DNA of 45,788 nucleotides, taken from NCBI GenBank assembly GCA_047623555.1, contig JBLHMP010000026.1, positions 1 to 45,788 on the forward strand, given 5' to 3'. This document shows, piece after piece, positions 40,462 through 45,788 of this stretch; the first letter of the stretch is position 1; every line of letters starts with the position of its first letter. The stretch comes from NORP181 sp047623555 (GTDB taxonomy: Bacteria; Pseudomonadota; Alphaproteobacteria; Rhodobacterales; Rhodobacteraceae). A model generated the notes under the pieces. The model made no database searches. It was given only the letters and a program-made list of their open reading frames with translations, and had not been told where the DNA came from. A program made the position numbers and the translations under genes.

Positions 40462-41451
40462 TTGGCCCTAGGCTCCGTGACATCACCACAAGACCCCGTA
40501 GCATCCGCCGAGATGCAGGTCGAATTTCCCGACAATCGTCTGTTGATCGACCTGTGCGGTGAACATGACAAAAACCTTGCCCTGATCGAACAAAAGCTGG
40601 CAGTACAGATCAATAGGCGCGGCAATCAGCTGTGGATTTTGGGTGATAAAGTCATCCAGATCCGTGCCGCCGATGTGCTCGAGGCGCTGTATTCGCGGCT
40701 CGAATCAGGTCGCGGTGTCGACCCCGGTGACATTGATCGCGAATTGCGTATGGATGTTGTCCGATCCGGCGATCAGCTTGAAATGTTTCGCGGCGGCAAA
40801 GTCGAAATCAAAACCCGCAAAAAACTGGTAGAGCCGCGTACAGATGCGCAAAAGGCCTATGTTCAGTCGCTGTTCGCCAATGAACTGGTGTTTGGCATCG
40901 GACCGGCAGGCACCGGTAAAACCTATTTGGCTGTGGCGGTTGGCGTGTCGATGTTCCTGAACGGCCAGGTTGACAAAATCATCCTCTCGCGCCCTGCTGT
41001 AGAGGCCGGAGAACGTCTTGGCTTTCTTCCCGGCGACATGAAAGACAAGATCGACCCCTATATGCAGCCATTGTACGATGCGCTGGACGACTTTTTTCCC
41101 AGCAAACAACTGGCCAAACTGTTTGAGGAAAAAAACATCGAAATCGCCCCGCTGGCGTTTATGCGTGGGCGTACGCTGTCCAATGCCTACGTGGTACTGG
41201 ATGAGGCGCAGAATGCGACCACCATGCAGATGAAAATGTTCCTGACGCGGCTGGGCGAAGGTTCTCGCATGGTGATCACCGGCGACCGCACTCAGGTCGA
41301 TCTGCCTCGCGGCGTGCCCTCCGGACTGGCCGATGCGGAACGTTTGCTGAAATCCGTGTCCAAAATCAGCTTTAATTATTTCACCTCCAAAGATGTGGTG
41401 CGCCACCCCCTTGTCGCCGCCATCATCGAGGCTTATGAGGCCGACATCTAA
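40462..41451 (+). CDS. phoH: PhoH family ATPase
   Basis: A 329-residue PhoH/PhoL-type protein. Walker A GPAGTGKT is at residues 147-154 and Walker B in AYVVLDEAQNAT, with the helicase-like ITGDRTQVDLP following. The ~130-residue N-terminal part is a small RNA-binding-like domain common in this family. PhoH is linked to RNA metabolism, and the neighbour ybeY (rRNA maturation) supports this. The start is TTG 40462 with AGGAG six bases upstream; the next ATG (40513) has no ribosome-binding site. The ybeY, corC, lnt and metK genes follow on the same strand. Confidence 0.93.
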   Translation: MALGSVTSPQDPVASAEMQVEFPDNRLLIDLCGEHDKNLALIEQKLAVQINRRGNQLWILGDKVIQIRAADVLEALYSRLESGRGVDPGDIDRELRMDVVRSGDQLEMFRGGKVEIKTRKKLVEPRTDAQKAYVQSLFANELVFGIGPAGTGKTYLAVAVGVSMFLNGQVDKIILSRPAVEAGERLGFLPGDMKDKIDPYMQPLYDALDDFFPSKQLAKLFEEKNIEIAPLAFMRGRTLSNAYVVLDEAQNATTMQMKMFLTRLGEGSRMVITGDRTQVDLPRGVPSGLADAERLLKSVSKISFNYFTSKDVVRHPLVAAIIEAYEADI

Positions 41452-41466
41452 ACGACCTCTTTCTAT

Positions 41467-41504
41467 TTTCCACAAATATCCCGGGGGTACGGGGGCTGGC
41501 CCCC
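41467..41504 (+). repeat. Dispersed 3'-end motif with GC hairpin
   Basis: TTTCCACAAATATCCCGGGGG (41467-41487) followed by GGGGG-CTGG-CCCCC (41491-41504) sits between phoH and ybeY. A near copy in the plus-type orientation of its gene lies at the 3' end of the membrane-protein gene (32857-32886, minus strand), and a partial one after the ABC/cNMP gene (17580-17595). The hairpin has no T-tract. Confidence 0.45.
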
Positions 41505-41518
41505 GTCGGAATCTGTAA

Positions 41519-42031
41519 ATGCACATTGATCTGATCCAAGACGACACCCAATGGACGGCTTTGCCTCTGCAATTCCTCGCAGATGCAGCCGCGACTGAAA
41601 CTCTGGCGCATCTGGATATCCGGGACGCTGATTGTGACATTAGCCTGCTGGCCTGTTCCGATGCTCGAATCGCTGATCTCAACCGCGATTTTCGCAATAA
41701 ACCCACCGCGACAAACGTTCTAAGCTGGCCCGCGGACGATTTGGCCGCAGACCAACCCGGCGCCACACCAACCCCACCAGAGCCTGACATGACCGGAGAG
41801 TTGTCACTGGGGGACATCGCAATTGCTTTTGAAACCTGTGAACGCGAGGCGGCAGATGCAGGCAAACCTATGGCCGATCACGTCACCCATCTGATCGTTC
41901 ACGGAGTGTTACATCTTTTGGGTTATGACCATATCCGTGACCCGGATGCCACTCTGATGGAACGACTTGAGGGCGAGATACTTGGCAATTTGGGTATGGA
42001 TGACCCATATAGAGATATAGACAGGGCATGA
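41519..42031 (+). CDS. ybeY: Endoribonuclease YbeY (rRNA maturation factor)
   Basis: A 170-residue YbeY. The zinc site is His128, His132 and His138 in HGVLHLLGYDH. The N-terminal part has the usual DIRDADCDISLLACSDARIADLNRDFRNKPTATNVLSWP. It acts in 16S rRNA 3'-end maturation and ribosome quality control. A loop of about 20 residues rich in Pro, Asp and Thr (ADQPGATPTPPEPD) follows FPA-like sequence and is common in alphaproteobacterial members. The start is ATG 41519; a recognisable ribosome-binding site is weak. 22 bases separate it from corC. Confidence 0.95.
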   Translation: MHIDLIQDDTQWTALPLQFLADAAATETLAHLDIRDADCDISLLACSDARIADLNRDFRNKPTATNVLSWPADDLAADQPGATPTPPEPDMTGELSLGDIAIAFETCEREAADAGKPMADHVTHLIVHGVLHLLGYDHIRDPDATLMERLEGEILGNLGMDDPYRDIDRA

Positions 42032-42053
42032 TGCCCCAATTCGGATAGGATAA

Positions 42054-42932
42054 ATGGGCGAAACAGACGGCAGTTCTAACGCAGCGCAACGCGCGCTGTC
42101 ACTAGATGATACACACCACAAAACCGGGTTCTTCAGTCGCATTTTTGAGTCGCTGACTCCTTCGGATACACCTGACAAAGGCCAGGCGAACGGGCATATT
42201 ATACCGTTGGCCATGCCTCACAGCATCCTCAATCTACGCCGACTGCGCGTCGAAGATGTGGCTATCCCCAAGGCAGATATTGTCGCGGTGCCAAATACTG
42301 TCACCAAAGATGATCTGGTCACCGTATTTCGCGACAGCGGCCTAAGCCGGATACCGATCTATGATGGCACGCTGGATACCCCGCTGGGATTTGTTCACCT
42401 CAAGGATTTTGCGCTGACTTACGGGTTCAACGGCAACACTGCCGAACTGGACCTGCCGCCCATGCTTCGTCCTTTGTTGTTTGTCCCGCCCTCCATGCAG
42501 ATCGGTGTTTTGCTGGCCAAAATGCAAACCGAACGCCGCCACATTGCCTTGGTGATCGACGAATACGGCGGCGTTGATGGTCTGGTGACCATCGAAGATT
42601 TGATCGAACAGGTCGTCGGCGAGATCGAAGACGAGCATGACACCGACCAAGACCAGCCGTGGGTGTTGGAAAAACCGGGATGTTATGTGGCGCTTGCAAA
42701 AACGCCTTTGGGTGAATTTGAGGTTGAAATCGGCCTGTCACTAACGGGGCACCAAGATATCGACGAAGAAGAAATTGATACGCTGGGCGGTTTGGTCAGC
42801 CTGCTGTCGGGGCGGGTTCCTGCCCGGGGCGAGGTTGTCGTGCATCCTGATGGTACCGAATTTGAGATCATGGATGCCGATCCCCGCCGCATCAAACGGC
42901 TGCGGGTGCGCCTGCCGGATACTGCCAAGTGA
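42054..42932 (+). CDS. corC: CBS-domain transporter-associated protein (CorC/HlyC family)
   Basis: A 292-residue cytoplasmic protein. Two CBS domains lie at about residues 65-190 (VEDVAIPKADIVAVPNTVT, SGLSRIPIYDG, ALVIDEYGGVDGLVTIEDLIEQVVGEIEDEHD), followed by a CorC/HlyC C-terminal domain (from about 205: DIDEEEIDTLGGLVSLLSGRVPARGEVV). Unlike membrane-bound relatives there is no DUF21 helix region. CorC is linked to magnesium/cobalt efflux and, in this gene order, is often found next to lnt. AGGATA precedes the ATG, and its TGA overlaps the lnt ATG (TGATG). Confidence 0.92.
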   Translation: MGETDGSSNAAQRALSLDDTHHKTGFFSRIFESLTPSDTPDKGQANGHIIPLAMPHSILNLRRLRVEDVAIPKADIVAVPNTVTKDDLVTVFRDSGLSRIPIYDGTLDTPLGFVHLKDFALTYGFNGNTAELDLPPMLRPLLFVPPSMQIGVLLAKMQTERRHIALVIDEYGGVDGLVTIEDLIEQVVGEIEDEHDTDQDQPWVLEKPGCYVALAKTPLGEFEVEIGLSLTGHQDIDEEEIDTLGGLVSLLSGRVPARGEVVVHPDGTEFEIMDADPRRIKRLRVRLPDTAK

Positions 42933-44461
42933 TGACACTGGCGCGCTGGTCGATGCGGCAACGCCTTGGCCTGACGGTTCTGGTCGGAGCCTTTGCTGCT
43001 CTTGGTCTGGCACCTGTGGGCTGGTGGCCTGTCACGTTGTTGGCGCTGGCGGCAATCCCGGCGGTGTTCGCAAGCACAGAAACTTCACGTCAGGCCGCCC
43101 TCATCGGCTGGGCGTTTGGCTTTGGCTGGTTCTTGCCCGCCTTGGTGTGGATCGTCGAACCGTTTTTGGTTGATATCGCAACCCACGGCTGGATGGCGCC
43201 GTTTGCTCTGCTGTTGTTTTCCGGCGGCATGGCGTTGTTCTGGGGGGGCGCATTCTGGGCCGCCTTTCGTCTGGGGCGCACGCGGCTGACCCGGATCGCG
43301 GCCCTAGTTTTAATGCTGTCCCTCGCTGAATTCGCGAGGGCCTATATGTTGACGGGCCTACCCTGGGCCGCGTTGACCCAAATCTGGGTGAACACAGATG
43401 CGGCCCGTCTGCTTGCATGGATCGGCCCGCATGGCCTTGGTTTGTTGACGGTGGCGGTGCCCATGGCCACTGGTTATTTGCTGCAAAATGCCCAAAATCT
43501 GCGATCCCGGATTATGGCCGTTGTGCCCGTCGCAGCGCTCTGTGTCGCCGTTCTGGGCGTTGACTATGCAACCAAGGACCAAATCAGCCCGCTCACGGAT
43601 GCCACCATTCGCCTGATCCAACCCAATGCACCGCAGCATCAAAAATGGGACCCGGCCTATATCCCGATATTTTTCAACCGCAGCGTCGACTTTACCGCCG
43701 CCGCGCCACAACCGGGGCAGTCGCAACCTGATCTGATCGTCTGGCCCGAAACGTCAATCCCGATGTATTTTCACGCTGCTGACCCGGCCTTTGATGTGAT
43801 CATGGACGCCGCGCGTGGCACGCCGGTGGTGGCCGGTATTCAGCGGCGTGTCGGTGAACGGCTTTATAATTCTCTGGTCTATCTGGACGAGACGGGCGAG
43901 GTTGCCGCGACCTATGACAAACATCATCTGGTGCCTTTTGGCGAATATATTCCGCTGGGCGATATTGCCTCGCGCTTTGGCTGGCATGGGCTGGCGTCAG
44001 GCGAAGGCGATGGCTTTAGCGCCGGGCCAGGGCCGCAGGTGATATCGTTTGGCGCGCTTGGCAAAGCCCTGCCGCTGATCTGTTACGAGGCGGTGTTTCC
44101 GCAGGATGTTGGTGGCACACCCGAGCGGCCAAATTTTCTGTTGCTGATCACCAATGACGCCTGGTTTGGCAATTATTCCGGCCCCTATCAACATCTTGCG
44201 CAGGCGCAGATGCGGGCCATAGAGCAAGGTTTGCCAATGATCCGGGCGGCCAATACCGGTATTTCGGCAATGATTGACCCGCTGGGGCGCATCACCAGTT
44301 CGCTGCCTTTGGGTGAGGCCGGGTTCATTGACGCACGGCTGCCCGCGCCGTTGCCGCCGACGATTTATTCCGAAACTGGCGATCTGCCGCTACTCTTGAT
44401 GCTTTTCGCGGTCTTGTTGGGCCTTGTTGGACTGCAATCGCGACGTCAGACCATGACTTAG
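42932..44461 (+). CDS. lnt: Apolipoprotein N-acyltransferase
   Basis: A 509-residue inner-membrane enzyme. About six to eight helices fill the N-terminal 210 residues; a periplasmic nitrilase-like domain follows, and a last helix lies at the C-terminus (LPLLLMLFAVLLGLVGL). The catalytic triad is readable: Glu273 (WPETSIPMYF), Lys330 (YDKHHLVPFGEY) and Cys384 (LICYEAVFP). It adds the third acyl chain to outer-membrane lipoproteins, a step relevant to the lipoprotein encoded at 40022. The start is ATG 42932, overlapping the corC stop; a GTG one codon earlier is less likely. Confidence 0.95.
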   Translation: MTLARWSMRQRLGLTVLVGAFAALGLAPVGWWPVTLLALAAIPAVFASTETSRQAALIGWAFGFGWFLPALVWIVEPFLVDIATHGWMAPFALLLFSGGMALFWGGAFWAAFRLGRTRLTRIAALVLMLSLAEFARAYMLTGLPWAALTQIWVNTDAARLLAWIGPHGLGLLTVAVPMATGYLLQNAQNLRSRIMAVVPVAALCVAVLGVDYATKDQISPLTDATIRLIQPNAPQHQKWDPAYIPIFFNRSVDFTAAAPQPGQSQPDLIVWPETSIPMYFHAADPAFDVIMDAARGTPVVAGIQRRVGERLYNSLVYLDETGEVAATYDKHHLVPFGEYIPLGDIASRFGWHGLASGEGDGFSAGPGPQVISFGALGKALPLICYEAVFPQDVGGTPERPNFLLLITNDAWFGNYSGPYQHLAQAQMRAIEQGLPMIRAANTGISAMIDPLGRITSSLPLGEAGFIDARLPAPLPPTIYSETGDLPLLLMLFAVLLGLVGLQSRRQTMT

Positions 44462-44500
44462 GAATTGACCATTGCGGCTAGCCCGCGTAACTCGTGTTGA

Positions 44501-44549
44501 CCCTGCTGCAACGGCTTCCTGACGTGGTGGGATACACTTATTTGGAGCA
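44501..44549 (+). promoter_or_regulatory. SAM/SAH-type riboswitch in front of metK
   Basis: The 92-base gap before metK holds AACGGCTTCCTGACG (44510-44524) and TTGGAGCA (44542-44549), the two conserved blocks of the SAM/SAH riboswitch found before metK in Rhodobacterales. A stem can be drawn from 44502-44509 with 44524-44531 (8 pairs, several G-U). The loop GCTTCC can pair with GGAGC, which contains the metK ribosome-binding site GGAG (44544-44547). Ligand binding should hide that site and lower MetK synthesis when SAM is plentiful. Confidence 0.9.
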
Positions 44550-44553
44550 CTTC

Positions 44554-45735
44554 ATGTCCCGACAGAATTATATTTTTACCTCGGAATCCGTTTCTGAGGG
44601 TCACCCGGATAAGGTCTGTGACCGAATTTCTGACGCCGTTCTGGATGCTTTCCTAAGCGAAGAACCCGAAGCACGGGTTGCCGCGGAAACCTTTGCCACC
44701 ACAAATCGGGTGGTGATTGGCGGCGAAGTGGGGTTGTCCGATCAGGATAAGCTGCATGATTACATGGGCCGGATCGAAGACATCACCCGCGCCTGTATCA
44801 AAGACATCGGGTATGAGCAGGAAAAATTTCACCACGCGACCTGTGAAATAACCAACCTGCTGCATGAGCAATCAGCCCACATCGCCCAAGGTGTCGATGC
44901 GGCAGACAACAAAGACGAAGGCGCTGGCGATCAGGGCATCATGTTTGGCTATGCCACCACCGAAACCCCCGAATTAATGCCAGCCCCTATCCAGTACGCC
45001 CATGCCATGCTGCGCCGTTTGGCGGAAGTGCGCAAAGATGGTACCGAACCGGCGCTTGGCCCGGACGCTAAATCGCAATTGTCGGTGATATATCGCGATG
45101 GCAAACCGGTTGGTGTCAGTTCGGTGGTATTGTCGACACAGCATCTGATCGAAGAACTGACCTCGGGTGATATCCGCGCGATCGTTGAACCCTACATTAT
45201 CGAATCCCTGCCCGAAGGTTGGATTACAGCCGATACCGAATGGCATGTAAATCCGACCGGTAAATTTGTCATTGGTGGGCCGGATGGTGACGCTGGTCTG
45301 ACCGGACGCAAGATCATTGTCGACACCTATGGCGGTGCGGCACCCCATGGTGGCGGTGCGTTTTCAGGTAAAGACCCGACCAAAGTGGACCGATCGGCGG
45401 CCTATGCTGCGCGTTATGTGGCCAAAAACATCGTCGCATCGGGCATGGCAGAGCGCTGCACATTGCAGCTGAGCTATGCGATTGGCGTGTCCAAACCACT
45501 GTCAATTTATGTGGATACCCATGGCACCGGTCAGTTGCCGGATGCTGAAATCGAAAAGGCTATTGGCGGGGTGATCGACCTGACCCCGCGGGGTATTCGC
45601 GAGCATTTGCAACTGAACCGTCCGATCTATCAGCGCACGGCGGCCTACGGCCATTTTGGCCGCGCACCCGAAGCAGATGGTGGATTTAGCTGGGAAAAGA
45701 CCGACCTGATTGACGCGCTGAAACGCGCGGTCTGA
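44554..45735 (+). CDS. metK: S-adenosylmethionine synthase
   Basis: A 393-residue MetK of normal length. It has SESVSEGHPDKVCD (His17), GAGDQGIMFGYA, the glycine-rich GGGAFSGKDPTKVDRSAAYAARY loop and the C-terminal RPIYQRTAAYGHFGR. It makes SAM from methionine and ATP, the donor for MiaB and the methyltransferases of this window. The start is ATG 44554, six bases after the GGAG that is part of the riboswitch; the longer open frame from 44494 would translate the riboswitch and is rejected. It is followed by a REP-like hairpin. Confidence 0.97.
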   Translation: MSRQNYIFTSESVSEGHPDKVCDRISDAVLDAFLSEEPEARVAAETFATTNRVVIGGEVGLSDQDKLHDYMGRIEDITRACIKDIGYEQEKFHHATCEITNLLHEQSAHIAQGVDAADNKDEGAGDQGIMFGYATTETPELMPAPIQYAHAMLRRLAEVRKDGTEPALGPDAKSQLSVIYRDGKPVGVSSVVLSTQHLIEELTSGDIRAIVEPYIIESLPEGWITADTEWHVNPTGKFVIGGPDGDAGLTGRKIIVDTYGGAAPHGGGAFSGKDPTKVDRSAAYAARYVAKNIVASGMAERCTLQLSYAIGVSKPLSIYVDTHGTGQLPDAEIEKAIGGVIDLTPRGIREHLQLNRPIYQRTAAYGHFGRAPEADGGFSWEKTDLIDALKRAV

Positions 45736-45748
45736 TTTGAAATTTGGC

Positions 45749-45778
45749 GTAGGGTGGGTGAAAACCCACGCACCCTAC
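45749..45778. repeat. REP-like element after metK
   Basis: The 30-base element begins GTAGGGTG (45749-45756) and ends with its complement CACCCTAC (45771-45778), enclosing the same GGT-GAAA-ACC core as the element at 7821. With flanks, 45742-45770 is identical to 7817-7845 over 29 bases. It stands 13 bases after the metK stop and may also act in termination. Confidence 0.75.
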
Positions 45779-45788
45779 AGCCTGAGAT

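Noticed and set aside
41491..41504. Terminator at the GGGGG-CTGG-CCCCC hairpin after phoH
   Set aside because: No T-tract follows and the ybeY ATG begins 15 bases later, so it was kept only as part of a dispersed motif.
40705..41865. Minus-strand open frame (386 codons) opposite phoH and ybeY
   Set aside because: It spans two well-supported genes on the other strand and shows no family features.
44494..44553. Longer metK reading frame from 44494
   Set aside because: It would translate the riboswitch; ATG 44554 has GGAG at the right distance and matches the family N-terminus.

Overview
The window reads as a chromosomal segment of a marine-type alphaproteobacterium of the Rhodobacterales (Roseobacter group). 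The evidence is a SAM/SAH-type riboswitch in front of metK, the chain ompA-like / lipoprotein / phoH / ybeY / corC / lnt / metK after miaB, an irr-type Fur regulator divergent from fabA-fabB-fabI, and many catabolic genes for methylated amines and aromatics. GC content is moderately high, gene density is high, and no rRNA, tRNA, transposase, phage gene or CRISPR array was seen. No gap between genes exceeds 300 bases.

Layout. 1-4150 (minus): a peptide-type ABC importer operon, fused ATPase then binding protein then a permease cut by the window edge. 4392-7804: a small methyltransferase, a DMT exporter (minus), a glutathione transferase and a thiolase. 7975-13933 (plus): a tightly coupled four-gene operon for methylated amines (dimethylglycine/sarcosine dehydrogenase-like flavoprotein, MttB-family methyltransferase, TetR regulator, second FAD oxidoreductase). 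13940-17561: a small membrane protein and a large ABC-like protein with a degenerate ATPase domain, a C-terminal cyclic-nucleotide-binding domain and no ordinary start codon. 17607-29052 (minus): eleven genes in one direction. They include amidase, ArsR, enolase-superfamily enzyme, alcohol dehydrogenase, MFS exporter, pcaB, an esterase-like hydrolase, pcaD, an endonuclease/phosphatase-fold enzyme, a PLP dehydratase and a haloacid dehalogenase. 29131-32773: a small membrane protein, fabI-fabB-fabA and irr. 32851-37752: a multi-pass membrane protein, a phytanoyl-CoA-dioxygenase relative, HTH regulators, an acyltransferase-like protein and a glycosyltransferase-like protein. 37885-45735 (plus): miaB, an OmpA-like protein and a lipoprotein sharing a motif, phoH, ybeY, corC, lnt and metK.

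The best leads are the degenerate ABC/cNMP protein with its missing start codon, the methylated-amine operon that has an MttB homologue but no corrinoid protein nearby, the OmpA-like/lipoprotein pair sharing a cysteine-containing motif, an enolase-superfamily enzyme that seems to lack one metal ligand, and a family of REP-like hairpins starting with GTAG present in three places. Several strong palindromes sit directly in front of regulator genes and are candidate operators. No clearly new defence or mobile system was found. All functional statements rest on reading the sequences and on recalled family features; no search was run.
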